Origin: CAZIOH01 sp964540815
Lineage (GTDB): Bacteria > Myxococcota_A > Polyangia > Fen-1088
Assembly (NCBI GenBank): GCA_964540815.1
Contig: CAZIOH010000031.1
Location: forward strand, 1-64,000
Length of the DNA stretch: 64,000 bases
Direction: 5' to 3'
Shown here: positions 30,307 through 40,819 of the stretch, one piece after another
How positions within the stretch are numbered: position 1 is the first letter of the stretch
How the letters are laid out: every line of letters starts with the position of its first letter
Notes under the pieces: generated by a model
What the model saw: only the letters and a program-made list of their open reading frames with translations
Databases searched by the model: none
Told to the model about the DNA's origin: nothing
Position numbers and translations under genes: made by a program

Positions 30307-32519
30307 AGGTTGGTCCCGACGTTGCCGATCGTGATGCTGGGGCCGAAGAGCACGGACCAGTGGCTCGCGCGCGGACTCAGGAGATCCGTTGGAACCAGGT
30401 GGTAGTCATCGCGAAGCTCGTAGGCGACCCAGGCGTGGAGGTTGACCGAGGCCTGGGTGGGTTCACCTCGGTTCCCGATCGGGATCGCCACACCCAGTCC
30501 GCCCAGCACCGCCAGGGTCCGCGGAAATCCGGGCGTCGCGGCCAACCCGATCCCGAGCGCGCCGAGCTCGATCGCGACCAGACCTTCGCGCCCCTCGGTC
30601 GTGAGCCAGGTGAGGCGCGAGAGCGCCCCGAAGTTGAGGGTCAGGACGTCGCTTGGTGCGGTGATGCGAAACAGCCCGGTCGGAATGGCGGCGGTCGCAT
30701 AGAATCGCACGCGCCCCTCACCGAAGACCACGTCCCACTGCGCTGCGGGGAGATTGACGTAGAGGTTGGCCCCGCCGATGTCTTGCGCCTCGTCCACGAA
30801 GTGAGACACCCGGACGGTGAGCCGATCGAAGGGGGCACGAACCCCTCGGAGCCAGAATACCCGTGGCTCGGGAGCCCCCCGGAGGACCATCCTCTCCGAG
30901 AGATGCGCATCCGGACGGGCGGAGTCGTCGAGCTTGGTGACATTGACCTCGATGGCGACGTCCTGGGTCCCGGTTTCCGGAGTCAGACGTTCGCGGTGGA
31001 CGATCAAGCGACAGCTCTCCCGCTGAGAGAACGGGACGGTCCTGCGCACGCCGGGCTCGAGGCGCTCGAGGCGTCCATCTCGTCCGGCGCACTGGAGCTC
31101 GACGAGCGGCTTGCCTCCGAGCACGGACGCCCCGATCGGAGCCGGGATGCTGGCCTCCCGGATCGGGCGCTGCGACGGCTCCGTGAGGATCGCGAGATCC
31201 GTCGACGTGAACGGGGGCGGCAACCCGTCCACTCGATAGGCGAAGCGCAGAGCGACGAAGCCACCCGCGCCGGAATCGCCGCGCACGGACCACGCCGGAC
31301 CCGATCCGCCCACCGTGTACGCCCCCTCCACCGGCACCGGGACCAGCCGGGCGTGATCGCCCGCCGGGCTGGGGCGGAGGACGGCGTCGCGGTTCGTGGG
31401 GAGGAAGGGGATGTTGCCGAAGCCCGGCAAATCCAAGGTGGCTCTCACCTGGGGCGCCGCCCGTGTATCGCTCCGAGCGACCGCCACGACGGTGTCGTAA
31501 GGTTCCGGACGCGAGGCCGTGACGGTGATCTGGCTGTCCTCGAGCTCGGGGACCCCGAGCTGCACGTAGACCGCGTCGGCGCTCGATTCGAGACGCTGGA
31601 CCTCCGAGGCGTATCCATTCACCGTCCACCGAAGGCTGCGTGCGTCGTGTCCGCAGCGACCGTCGACGCGGATGATCATCCGCGTGGCGTCGGCCCGGCG
31701 CAGGGGTTGCCCCGAGACGATGGTCGCGGGGCAGTGCAAGACCGACACCGTCTCGGATGCGACGGGCTCGAGGGTGTCGCCGTGTCCGATGAACGTTCCC
31801 GGAAGCAGGCGCAGCCGAATGTCCACGGCCGTCGCGACGCCGCTCACCGACCGGACCAAGATGGCGGAGTCCACCAGGTCGCAGCGTGCCTGGCCACAGT
31901 CCACGCTCGACACCGCCTCGGGGTGGACCAGGGGAATGCGGCCGGCTCCACTCGTGAGGTCCACCACCGCGGTTGCGGGCAGGAGCCGATCGAGCACCAC
32001 CCGGGCCGCACGGATGGGCGGACCGAGCTCGGTGGGTGGCGGACCGGCCCCGGAGCCCTCGTGAAATGCGTTCGAAGGTGACAGGAGAGTGAAACTCGAA
32101 TCGGCAGGAAGCTCACGCGGGACCGCCAGGGCGCAGCCCTCGCTCTGGTCTGCGGCGCCCGTTGACGTGGGATCGAGACAGGTGGATTCACCCGGCCCCG
32201 ATGGGCCCTGCCAGCGAACGCGCAGCCCCTTCAGCCGCCATCCCCGAAGCTCGAGCCGGCCCTGATCGGAAAAGAGGACCGCTCGGGTGGGATCGACCGA
32301 GGGCAGCACGCCCGACAACCCCTCCGCCGGTCGCGTCGAGGGCGCAGGATGCTCCGTCGCCGCAGCCTCGGAAGGAAAGAAGCCAGGGCCGAGCCCACCC
32401 AGCGAGAGCACAGCGAACCACCACCCGGCCCCGGCTCGGGACTTGTGACGGAAGGAGCGGGCACCGGCAGGCGGGGAGATGAATCGCAGGCAAGCCGGGT
32501 CCCTGGACGATTCACCCAC
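30303..32519 (-). CDS. Large secreted protein of unknown function, possible C-terminal outer-membrane region
   Basis: About 738 residues. After a basic stretch (SFRHKSRAGAGWW) a hydrophobic segment (FAVLSLGGLGPGFF) ends in an Ala-rich signal cleavage region. The middle is beta-rich and contains many paired Cys and Arg/Asp-rich loops like extracellular Ig- or beta-sandwich repeats. The last 150 residues alternate in the manner of a beta-barrel and end SVLFGPSITIGNVGTNL. No family is recognised. The start is unsure: the sigma-54 promoter predicted at 32536-32551 leads me to a GTG at 32519, while the frame is open to a TTG at 32552. It heads an operon with a sensor kinase, which suggests a surface or sensing role. 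Confidence 0.6.
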   Translation of the reverse strand: MGESSRDPACLRFISPPAGARSFRHKSRAGAGWWFAVLSLGGLGPGFFPSEAAATEHPAPSTRPAEGLSGVLPSVDPTRAVLFSDQGRLELRGWRLKGLRVRWQGPSGPGESTCLDPTSTGAADQSEGCALAVPRELPADSSFTLLSPSNAFHEGSGAGPPPTELGPPIRAARVVLDRLLPATAVVDLTSGAGRIPLVHPEAVSSVDCGQARCDLVDSAILVRSVSGVATAVDIRLRLLPGTFIGHGDTLEPVASETVSVLHCPATIVSGQPLRRADATRMIIRVDGRCGHDARSLRWTVNGYASEVQRLESSADAVYVQLGVPELEDSQITVTASRPEPYDTVVAVARSDTRAAPQVRATLDLPGFGNIPFLPTNRDAVLRPSPAGDHARLVPVPVEGAYTVGGSGPAWSVRGDSGAGGFVALRFAYRVDGLPPPFTSTDLAILTEPSQRPIREASIPAPIGASVLGGKPLVELQCAGRDGRLERLEPGVRRTVPFSQRESCRLIVHRERLTPETGTQDVAIEVNVTKLDDSARPDAHLSERMVLRGAPEPRVFWLRGVRAPFDRLTVRVSHFVDEAQDIGGANLYVNLPAAQWDVVFGEGRVRFYATAAIPTGLFRITAPSDVLTLNFGALSRLTWLTTEGREGLVAIELGALGIGLAATPGFPRTLAVLGGLGVAIPIGNRGEPTQASVNLHAWVAYELRDDYHLVPTDLLSPRASHWSVLFGPSITIGNVGTNL

Positions 32520-32535
32520 TCTGCCAAACACGGTC

Positions 32536-32551
32536 TGCACACCGGGTGCCA
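32536..32551 (-). promoter_or_regulatory. Sigma-54 promoter for the secreted protein-kinase-regulator operon
   Basis: On the minus strand TGGCACCCGGTGTGCA fits the TGGCAC-N5-TTGCA form with one mismatch (G for the first T) and exact GG-N10-GC spacing. Transcription would begin near 32525, just before the GTG at 32519, which implies a very short leader. An inverted repeat lies about 73 bases upstream. Confidence 0.5.
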
Positions 32552-32614
32552 ACCCAGGCGGACAGCCAACTCGAGTGGCTTCACCAGCGCGGTGGCAAAA
32601 TTTCGAACGTTCAA

Positions 32615-32631
32615 CCTTTCAAGTGGAAAGG
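32615..32631. promoter_or_regulatory. 17-base inverted repeat, candidate activator site
   Basis: CCTTTC-AAGTG-GAAAGG is a perfect inverted repeat with a 5-base spacer, centred about 73 bases upstream of the predicted -24 element of the minus-strand operon. The remainder of the roughly 330-base divergent gap to the GH15 gene shows nothing else I can support. Confidence 0.45.
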
Positions 32632-32849
32632 ACCTTGTCGGCGTCGACGAGCCCGATCCCGGCGTATCGTTCGGCTCGAGCTGGTCGCATCTCTGGCGCC
32701 AGGACCACGGTTGCGACATGCTGTCCACCGGGACCGGCACTCCATCGGGGTTCACCTACGACAACTCGCGATATGGCGACAATTTGGCTCGGCTACCGAC
32801 CAGCTCACGCTGCAAGTCTCCGTCGTCCCCGCGCGAGGATGGCGTGCGG

Positions 32850-34682
32850 ATGGCCATGGCGCTGACGCCCGGGCGCGCCCGACGCATCGAGGACTACGCG
32901 CTCATCGGAGACACCGAGAGCGCGGCCTTGGTGGGGCGGAACGGCTCGATCGACTGGGCGTGCTTCCCGCGCTTCGACTCGGGGGCCTGCTTCGCGGCGT
33001 TGCTCGGCAACCGCGACAACGGGCGCTGGTCGGTGGCTCCACTCTCCCCATCAAACGAGGTCCGGCGACGGTATCGAGCGGGCACGATGGTCATCGAAAC
33101 GGAATTCGAGACCGCTGGCGGCAGGGTTAGGCTCATCGATTTCATGCCGATTCGCACCGGCAACCCCGTCATCATTCGGATCGTCGAGGGGGTTGCGGGG
33201 ACGGTCGAGCTGGCGATCGATCTGGTCGTCCGCTTCGACACGGGCCAGGTGACGCCCTGGGTGAGGCGCTGCGACGACGCCCTCGTCATGACGGCGGGAC
33301 CCGATGCGCTCTGTGTGCGCGGGAGCATCGAGGTCCACGGAGAGGACCTCGCCACCGTGGGGCGTGTCGAGGTCCGCGCGGGCGAGCGCCGGGCGCTGAC
33401 CCTGACCTGGTTTCCATCCCACGAGCCGCTGCCGGCGTCGGTCGATCCGGAGGACGCCTTGCACGACACCGAGGCGTGGTGGCGGGCGTGGTCGGCCCGC
33501 TGTGCCTACGAGGGTCCCTGGAAGGACGCGGTCGAAACCTCCCTGCGGGTTCTCAAGACCCTCACCTACGGTCCCACCGGCGGAATCGTGGCGGCGCCCA
33601 CCACCTCGCTCCCCGAGTGGCCGGGCAGTTCGCGGAACTGGGACTACCGATACTGCTGGTTGCGAGATGCCACGTTGACCCTCTATGCCCTGATGCTGGG
33701 GGGCTATGTCGACGAGGCATCGGCCTGGCGCGACTGGCTGCTGCGCTCGGCGGCCGGCGACCCCGCCAACCTCCAGATCATGTACGGGGTGGCTGGGGAG
33801 CGCCGCCTCGCCGAGTACGAGGCCACCTGGCTGGACGGGTTCGAGGCCTCGAGGCCCGTTCGCATCGGGAACGCCGCGCACGAGCAGCTCCAGATCGATG
33901 TCTTCGGGGAGCTCGGCGACGCCCTCTTCCAGGCCCGCCGTCTCGGGATCGCCTCCGACCCCTGGACCTGGTCACTCGAAAAGAAGCTGCTCGACTTTCT
34001 CGAGCGGCGGTGGCAGGAGCCCGATCACGGAATCTGGGAGGTGCGCGGTCCGAAGCGCCACTTCACCCATTCCAAGATCATGGCCTGGGTGGCCTTCGAT
34101 CGGGCCATCAAGTCGGTCGAGCGATTTGGCCTCGAGGGCCCGACCGACCACTGGCGCGCGCTCTGCGCCCAGATTCACGACGAGGTTTGCGAGCGCGGCT
34201 ACGATCGGAAGCGGGAGACGTTCACCCAGTCCTACGATCACCCGGCCCTCGATGCCGCCGTCCTTCAGGCATCGCTGGTGGGCTTCCTTCCCGCGAGCGA
34301 TCCGCGCGTGGCGGGCACGGTGCGCGCCATCGAGCGCGAGCTCGTCGAGGACGGCCTCGTCCGCAGATACTCGACGGCAGGCCAAGAATCAGCCGATGGA
34401 CTGCCGCCCGGCGAAGGGGTGTTTCTGCCGTGCAGCTTCTGGCTGGTCGATGTGTACGTCCAGCTCGGCCGCACCGACCAGGCGGGTCGCCTCTTCGAGA
34501 AGCTGCTCGGGCTGCGGAACGACCTCGGGCTGCTGTCCGAGGAATACGATCCCGGCACGGGGAGGGCGCTCGGGAACTTCCCCCAGGCCTTCTCGCATCT
34601 TTCCTTGATCACGAGCGCATACAACCTCACGACCGTCGCCGAGCGACCAGCCCGCCACCGTTCTGGCCGACACGGCCAGTGA
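32850..34682 (+). CDS. Glycoside hydrolase family 15 (glucoamylase/trehalase-type)
   Basis: 610 residues, the usual length. An N-terminal super-sandwich domain (GRNGSIDWACFPRFDS, about 30-45) is followed by the (alpha/alpha)6 barrel. Motifs: RNWDYRYCWLRDATLT, HEQLQIDVFGE, general acid Glu397 in GIWEVRG, and general base Glu564 or Glu565 in LLSEEYDP. It would hydrolyse alpha-1,4-glucan, trehalose or a related storage sugar in the cytoplasm (no signal peptide). GAGGAT lies 9 bases before the ATG; GTG at 32844 is another choice. Together with GlgX and phosphoketolase further on it suggests glycogen or trehalose turnover. The exact substrate is not determined by these motifs. Confidence 0.9.
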   Translation: MAMALTPGRARRIEDYALIGDTESAALVGRNGSIDWACFPRFDSGACFAALLGNRDNGRWSVAPLSPSNEVRRRYRAGTMVIETEFETAGGRVRLIDFMPIRTGNPVIIRIVEGVAGTVELAIDLVVRFDTGQVTPWVRRCDDALVMTAGPDALCVRGSIEVHGEDLATVGRVEVRAGERRALTLTWFPSHEPLPASVDPEDALHDTEAWWRAWSARCAYEGPWKDAVETSLRVLKTLTYGPTGGIVAAPTTSLPEWPGSSRNWDYRYCWLRDATLTLYALMLGGYVDEASAWRDWLLRSAAGDPANLQIMYGVAGERRLAEYEATWLDGFEASRPVRIGNAAHEQLQIDVFGELGDALFQARRLGIASDPWTWSLEKKLLDFLERRWQEPDHGIWEVRGPKRHFTHSKIMAWVAFDRAIKSVERFGLEGPTDHWRALCAQIHDEVCERGYDRKRETFTQSYDHPALDAAVLQASLVGFLPASDPRVAGTVRAIERELVEDGLVRRYSTAGQESADGLPPGEGVFLPCSFWLVDVYVQLGRTDQAGRLFEKLLGLRNDLGLLSEEYDPGTGRALGNFPQAFSHLSLITSAYNLTTVAERPARHRSGRHGQ

Positions 34683-34728
34683 GGGCGGGGGGGCCGCGTT
34701 CCCGTCGCACCCAGCCGGCGCCAAGCCG

Positions 34729-34757
34729 GTCGTCGGCGAGCTTCTCCGTCCGACGAC
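34729..34757 (+). terminator. Hairpin after the GH15 gene
   Basis: GTCGTCGG and CCGACGAC form an 8-bp stem with a 13-base loop, 47 bases past the stop codon and before moxR. A second short hairpin (CCGGC-GCCAA-GCCGG) lies just ahead. There is no T-run, so termination is only a guess. Confidence 0.3.
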
Positions 34758-34850
34758 GCAACATTACACCGATGACACACTCGGGAAAGGTCCCTGCAAT
34801 CGGCTCTGCGCATGCTGTTCTCCGTCAGCAACCCCGAGGAGACACAGCCC

Positions 34851-35933
<1,083 letters not shown>

Positions 35934-35978
35934 TCGCCCACGGACTCCCCCGAGACCACCGAGAAGAAGGAACAACAG

Positions 35979-36920
35979 ATGAAGACCCAAGGCAAACCAG
36001 TCGAATCAACCGAGGCCAACCGCATCCAAGCGGTGATGGAGAAGGTCAGACTGATCGAGATTCGGACCCGTCGTCTGGTCGACGAGAGCCTCTCCGGTCA
36101 CTACCACTCGGTGTTCCGCGGACGCGGAATCGACTTCGACAGCGTCCGTGAATACGTGGCCGGCGACGAGGTCCGAACCATCGACTGGAACGTGACGGCC
36201 CGTGCCGGGCGGCCGTTCGTCAAGCAATTCCACGAGGAACGCGAGCTGGTGGTCTGGATCCTGGTCGACGTCTCCGCGTCGGGAGACTTCGGCTCGGGCT
36301 CCACCACCAAACGGGAGGTGGCCGCCGAACTGGCTTGCGTGCTGGCTCTCTCGGCGGTGCGGAACAACGACAAGGTGGGCCTGCTGATGTTCAGCGATCG
36401 CGTCGAGGTGCAGATCCCGCCGGCGAAGGGACGGGCCCACGTGCTGCGGGTGGTACGTGAGATCCTGACCTGCGAGCCTTTGGGCCGGGGCACGGACATC
36501 GCCGCGGCGCTGAAGGTGGTACGCCAGCGCGCCCTCCGGCGGTCGGTGGTCTTCCTGATCTCCGACTTCGAGCTGCCGGATGACGCCGGCGCGACCCTGG
36601 CGGCTCTGGAGCGGGCCGCCCGCCCGGTCGGCGCCCGGCATGACGTGGTCGCCTTCGAAGTGCGCGACCCACGAGAGCGCACCCTGCCGGATCTCGGGCT
36701 CGTGACCCTCGAGGACGCCGAGAGCGGCGAGGTCGTCACCCTGGATACCGGTCGGCGAGGGGTGCGTGAGCGATTCGCTGCGCTGGCCACCAGGCGCGAC
36801 GCCGACATGCGGCGGGGGCTGCGGCGCCTCCGGGTGGAGACCCTGGCCCTCGACACCACCCGGCCGTATCTGCCGGAGCTGCTCGCCTTCTTCAGGTCGC
36901 GCGAGAGGAGAGTCGCGTGA
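35979..36920 (+). CDS. DUF58 protein of the MoxR/Bat operon
   Basis: 313 residues. The DUF58 signature is GRGIDFDSVREYVAGDEVR followed by TIDWNVTARAGRPFVKQF. A VWA-like domain carries the metal-site motif DVSASGDF (DxSxS, about residue 98). DUF58 proteins are the invariant partners of MoxR ATPases and probably present substrates to them. The stop overlaps the start of the next gene (GTGA), so translation is coupled. It is cytoplasmic, with no membrane segment. Confidence 0.9.
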   Translation: MKTQGKPVESTEANRIQAVMEKVRLIEIRTRRLVDESLSGHYHSVFRGRGIDFDSVREYVAGDEVRTIDWNVTARAGRPFVKQFHEERELVVWILVDVSASGDFGSGSTTKREVAAELACVLALSAVRNNDKVGLLMFSDRVEVQIPPAKGRAHVLRVVREILTCEPLGRGTDIAAALKVVRQRALRRSVVFLISDFELPDDAGATLAALERAARPVGARHDVVAFEVRDPRERTLPDLGLVTLEDAESGEVVTLDTGRRGVRERFAALATRRDADMRRGLRRLRVETLALDTTRPYLPELLAFFRSRERRVA

Positions 36921-37624
36921 TCCGGCGCGGCTTGGCCTCCCTCGCGCTCGGGCTCGGGCTCGGTCTCGTCTTGGCCCTGGGTGGCGGACTCTCGGTCGTC
37001 GACGCGGCGGTCCCCGCGACGATGACGATGCCCGCCCGCTCGATTGACCCGCGGCTCGCAACGCCCCAGGGCAATTCGCTCGGCGCGGCCAGCGCCGACT
37101 CGAGCCAGGACATCCGCGACATCCACGGCCCGATCGCCATCGCGAGACGGCGGTCGCCCTGGTGGTACGTCGGCGGGGCGGCCGTCGCCGTCGGAGCGCT
37201 CGCGGCGGCGATCCTCCATGCGCGCCGCCGCAAGCCGAGCGCACCGGCCCACGAGCGGGCGCTGCGTGCGCTGGGAGAGGCCGGCACTTCGTTCGCAGGC
37301 GATCCGCGACAGTTCTCGTTCGCCCTCTCCGAGATCGTCCGGCGGTACGTCGAGGAGGCTTTCCAGGTCCGGGCGTCCCATCGAACGACCGAGGAGCTCC
37401 TGGTCGACCTGATGCTGGACCGAAGTGCGGTCGCGCTCCACCGCACGGCGCTCGGCGAGTTCTTGCGCTACTGCGACCTGGCCAAGTTCGCGGGTTGGTC
37501 ACTCTCGCCCGCCGACCGGCTCGCCATGCTCGCCAGCGCCAAGACCTTCATTCTAGCAACCGCGGCGCCGGTCTCCCCCGAGCCGGTCCAAACAGCCGCC
37601 CTTCGCGGCGAGGCAATCGCATGA
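36917..37624 (+). CDS. DUF4381-like membrane protein of the Bat operon
   Basis: 235 residues. An N-terminal hydrophobic segment (Leu/Gly-rich, 8-28) acts as signal or anchor. A second membrane helix (WWYVGGAAVAVGALAAAILHA, about 76-96) separates a short periplasmic part from a cytoplasmic helical domain (RQFSFALSEIVRRYVEEAF, LRYCDLAKFAGW). This matches the small protein usually found between DUF58 and BatA genes. Overlaps of four bases exist at both ends. The role is structural or unknown. Confidence 0.75.
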   Translation: MIRRGLASLALGLGLGLVLALGGGLSVVDAAVPATMTMPARSIDPRLATPQGNSLGAASADSSQDIRDIHGPIAIARRRSPWWYVGGAAVAVGALAAAILHARRRKPSAPAHERALRALGEAGTSFAGDPRQFSFALSEIVRRYVEEAFQVRASHRTTEELLVDLMLDRSAVALHRTALGEFLRYCDLAKFAGWSLSPADRLAMLASAKTFILATAAPVSPEPVQTAALRGEAIA

Positions 37625-38619
37625 TCACGTTCGCACATCCCGCTTTGCTCTGGCTGTTGCTGGTATTGCCCGCGATCGCGCTCCTCCGCTCTCGCCGCGG
37701 TCCGAGGGCGGCGGTTCGCTATGCCAGCGTCGCGACGGCGCGGGCCGTGGCGCGCACGAGCAGGGCCAGGTTGGGCCAGCTCTTGCCATACTTGCGACTA
37801 CCGGCGGCGGCCCTGTTGATCGTCGCGCTGGCCAGACCCCAGGTCACCCACTCGAAGAGCAAGATCGAGGCGAGCGGCGTCGACATGATGCTGGCGCTGG
37901 ATGTCTCGGGATCGATGCAGGCGCTCGACCTGCGGCTGGACGGCCAGCCGGCCGATCGGTTGACCGTCGTGAGATCGGTCGTCTCCAAGTTCATCGCCGC
38001 GCGGCCGAGCGATCGGATCGGGATCATCGCGTTCGCAGGGCAACCGTTCCTGGTCAGCCCGCTCACCCTCGACCACGACTGGCTGGAGAAGAGTCTCTCG
38101 CGGGTGACCGTCGGGACGGGCGACGATGGCACCGCGATCGGCTCCGCGCTGGCCGCCTCCGTCAATCGACTGCGGCAGAGCGACGCGAAGTCGAAGGTCG
38201 TGGTGCTCTTGACCGACGGGATGAACAACACGGGGAGCGTGCAGCCCGCGCTGGCGGCCAAGGCGGCCGCGGCCCTCGGAGTCAAGGTCTACACCATCGC
38301 GGTCGGCGCGGAAGGGCGCGCGCCCATCCCGGTCGTCGACGAAGCCGGCCGCAAGCGCATCGTCATGGGCGAGGTCGAGGTCGACGAGCAAACCCTGCGC
38401 GGGATCGCCGACGCCACCGGGGGCTCGTTCTTCCGCGCCACCGACACGGATTCCTTGCTGGCCATCTACGGTCGCATCGACAGCCTGGAGAAGACCGTGC
38501 GCACGATGAACAGGTTCGAGCGACACGAGGAGCGCTTTGCCTGGGCGGCGTTTCCGGCCATCGCGATGCTCCTCGCCGAGGTTGGCCTCGCCACCACTGC
38601 GCTTCGCCGTACCCCCTGA
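37621..38619 (+). CDS. batA: VWA-domain membrane protein BatA
   Basis: 332 residues. Two N-terminal membrane helices (about 5-22 and 58-77), a VWA domain with the complete metal site LDVSGSMQ (DxSxS), the later Thr (DDGTAIGSAL) and Asp (LLTDGMNN), and a C-terminal membrane helix (about 307-327). BatA belongs to the Bacteroides aerotolerance system, thought to maintain envelope protein complexes under oxidative stress. The ATG lies inside the previous stop (ATGA). Confidence 0.9.
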   Translation: MITFAHPALLWLLLVLPAIALLRSRRGPRAAVRYASVATARAVARTSRARLGQLLPYLRLPAAALLIVALARPQVTHSKSKIEASGVDMMLALDVSGSMQALDLRLDGQPADRLTVVRSVVSKFIAARPSDRIGIIAFAGQPFLVSPLTLDHDWLEKSLSRVTVGTGDDGTAIGSALAASVNRLRQSDAKSKVVVLLTDGMNNTGSVQPALAAKAAAALGVKVYTIAVGAEGRAPIPVVDEAGRKRIVMGEVEVDEQTLRGIADATGGSFFRATDTDSLLAIYGRIDSLEKTVRTMNRFERHEERFAWAAFPAIAMLLAEVGLATTALRRTP

Positions 38620-38650
38620 CCATGGCTGGACACAGAAAGTCAAAAGCACG

Positions 38651-40816
38651 ATGACACACCTTCAATTTGCCCAACCCCACTGGCTCTGGATCGGCGCGCT
38701 TTGCTGCGCGGCCAGCGTGGTCTTGCTCGTGCGGGCCGATGGTCTGCGGCGACGCGCCCTCACCGCCCTGGCGGGTGGACGCTTCGTCACCACCCTCAGC
38801 CGCGGGCGCCGGGTCCTGAAGCAGGCGCTGGTCCTGACGGGGGTCGCGGCCACCTTCGTGGCGCTGGCGCGGCCCCTCGGCGGCTTCCGCTGGGAGGAGG
38901 AACGCCGTGACGGCATCGATCTGATGTTCGCCGTCGACACGTCGAAGAGCATGCTCGCCACCGACCTGCGTCCCGATCGCCTGACGCGGGCCAAGCTGGC
39001 CGTGACCGATCTGCTGCGCAAGTTCCCCGGTGAGCGCGTCGGCCTGATCGCCTTCGCGGGCGAGGCCTTCGTCCAGGCGCCGATGACCATCGATCAGGCC
39101 GTCTTCGGCGAGGCGCTGGATGCGCTCGACACCAGCGTGATCCCCCGTGGCGGGACCGACATCGCGTCGCCCATTCGCGCTGCGGTGGAGGCGATGGCCA
39201 CCGAGCCCGACCGCCGAAAGCTGCTGGTCATCCTCAGCGACGGCGAGGACCTGCAGGGTGAGGCGCTGGCGGCCGCCAAGGAGGCAGCCCACGCGGGCTT
39301 GGTGATCTACACCGTGGGGGTCGGAACGAAATCAGGGGATCTGATTCCGATCGAGCACGACGGCCGCCGGGAGCTGCTGCGGGACGCCGAAGGGCAGTTC
39401 GTCACCTCCCACCTCGACGAGCAGACGTTGCGACGGCTGGCCGAGATCACGGGCGGCGCCTACGCCCCCCTGGGCGCTGCGGGACAGGGGCTGGAGACGC
39501 TCTATGGCCAGCACCTGGCCCAGCTCCCTCGGCGGACCGTCGAGGAACGCCTGCACAGGGTTTACACCGAGCGCTTTCAGATCCCGCTCGGGATCGCCAT
39601 CGGATGTCTGGTGCTGGAGCTGGCCCTGCAAGAGCGCCGGCGGCGTGGCCAGGCGGCAGGCCGTCGTGTCCGGAGCAGTGCAGCCGAGCGCCCGGTGGGG
39701 GTCGAGGCCCGGTTGGCTCGGTCGGCTCGCCCGGTCGGCTCGGTCGGACCGGTCGGAAAGACGGTGGCGGCGGCGATCGTGGTGATGATGGCGGCGGCTT
39801 CGCATGCTGCGGCGGCCGCGACCGCGACGCCGTCCGCGACTGCGACCGCGCCCGCACTGCCTCCGGTCGCAGCAGCGACCGCCGTCTCGACCTACAACGA
39901 CGGCACGGCCGCCTACCGCAAGAAGGACTTCGCGGCCGCCCGCGATCGATTCCAGAGCGCCACCCACACGACGGATCTCTCGATGCAGGAAGACGCGTAC
40001 TACGATCTCGGCAACGCCCGCTACAGGTTGGGGCAGGCGTCCCTTTCCAGGGATCGGGCCGCGACGATCGAGGCCTGGAAGACGGCGGTCGCCTCCTATG
40101 ACGGGGCGCTGGCCCTGCAACCTCGGGACGCCGACGCCCGATTCAACCGCGACCTGGTCGCCCGCCGTCTGGCCGCGCTGGAGCAACAGCAACGGCAGGA
40201 CCAACAGCAGAGCAAGAACCAGAATCAGAAGAATCAAGAGAATCAGAAGGGTCAGAACGGCCAGAAGGACCAGGAGCAGGGCCAGGGAAAGCAGTCGCAG
40301 ACATCCCCGGGTCAGGGCCAACAGGGCCAACAAGGGCAGAATGGGCAGAGCTCGCCGCAGAGCGGCGAAGGACAGCCACAGGAGGCGGCCGGTGAAAAGG
40401 GAGGTGGAGCGACGAAGCAGGAACAAGCTCACGCGCAAGACCACAGCGGCCAGAAGGGCGCAGAGACCGGCGAGCCCCGGAAAGCCCCACCGAGCTCAGG
40501 CTCCCCGGATCAGACCCGCGCGCAGGGCGACCCAAAGAGCGGGGCGTCCGAGGGCCCGAGGGACCCCGCTCGGCCGCCACAGGCCGACCGGGGGCCGTCC
40601 AATCCGCAAGGTCCCGGGATCGTCTCGGGGCAGCCTGGCCAACCCGAGGGCAAGGAGCGAGTTGCCGGCGCCCGGCGCGACCCGGGCGCGCTGACCCCGA
40701 CCGAAGCTGCCCAGTTGCTCGATTCGATGTCGGGCGAACTCCACCGTTTGCCCGTCGCTGACGCCCGTCGACGGCCCCCCAGCAACAACGACGACACTCC
40801 ACTCAAGGACTGGTAA
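38651..40816 (+). CDS. batB: Fused BatB (VWA) and BatC (TPR) protein
   Basis: 721 residues. The BatB part has membrane helices near 10-27 and 58-77, a VWA domain with VDTSKSM and LSDGEDLQG, and a helix near 310-328. Then comes a signal-like hydrophobic segment (about 378-398) followed by a TPR region (STYNDGTAAYRKKDFAAARD, YYDLGNARYRLG) and a very long Gln/Asn/Gly/Lys-rich tail (about 515-690). In most genomes batB and batC are separate genes; here they form one frame. The low-complexity tail is typical of BatC. The fusion would fix VWA and TPR parts in equal amounts across the membrane. Confidence 0.85.
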   Translation: MTHLQFAQPHWLWIGALCCAASVVLLVRADGLRRRALTALAGGRFVTTLSRGRRVLKQALVLTGVAATFVALARPLGGFRWEEERRDGIDLMFAVDTSKSMLATDLRPDRLTRAKLAVTDLLRKFPGERVGLIAFAGEAFVQAPMTIDQAVFGEALDALDTSVIPRGGTDIASPIRAAVEAMATEPDRRKLLVILSDGEDLQGEALAAAKEAAHAGLVIYTVGVGTKSGDLIPIEHDGRRELLRDAEGQFVTSHLDEQTLRRLAEITGGAYAPLGAAGQGLETLYGQHLAQLPRRTVEERLHRVYTERFQIPLGIAIGCLVLELALQERRRRGQAAGRRVRSSAAERPVGVEARLARSARPVGSVGPVGKTVAAAIVVMMAAASHAAAAATATPSATATAPALPPVAAATAVSTYNDGTAAYRKKDFAAARDRFQSATHTTDLSMQEDAYYDLGNARYRLGQASLSRDRAATIEAWKTAVASYDGALALQPRDADARFNRDLVARRLAALEQQQRQDQQQSKNQNQKNQENQKGQNGQKDQEQGQGKQSQTSPGQGQQGQQGQNGQSSPQSGEGQPQEAAGEKGGGATKQEQAHAQDHSGQKGAETGEPRKAPPSSGSPDQTRAQGDPKSGASEGPRDPARPPQADRGPSNPQGPGIVSGQPGQPEGKERVAGARRDPGALTPTEAAQLLDSMSGELHRLPVADARRRPPSNNDDTPLKDW

Positions 40817-40819
40817 CCC

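Noticed and set aside
40190..40690. Gln/Asn/Gly-rich repeat region, considered as a repeat element
   Set aside because: It is the in-frame low-complexity tail of the BatC part and is typical for that protein.
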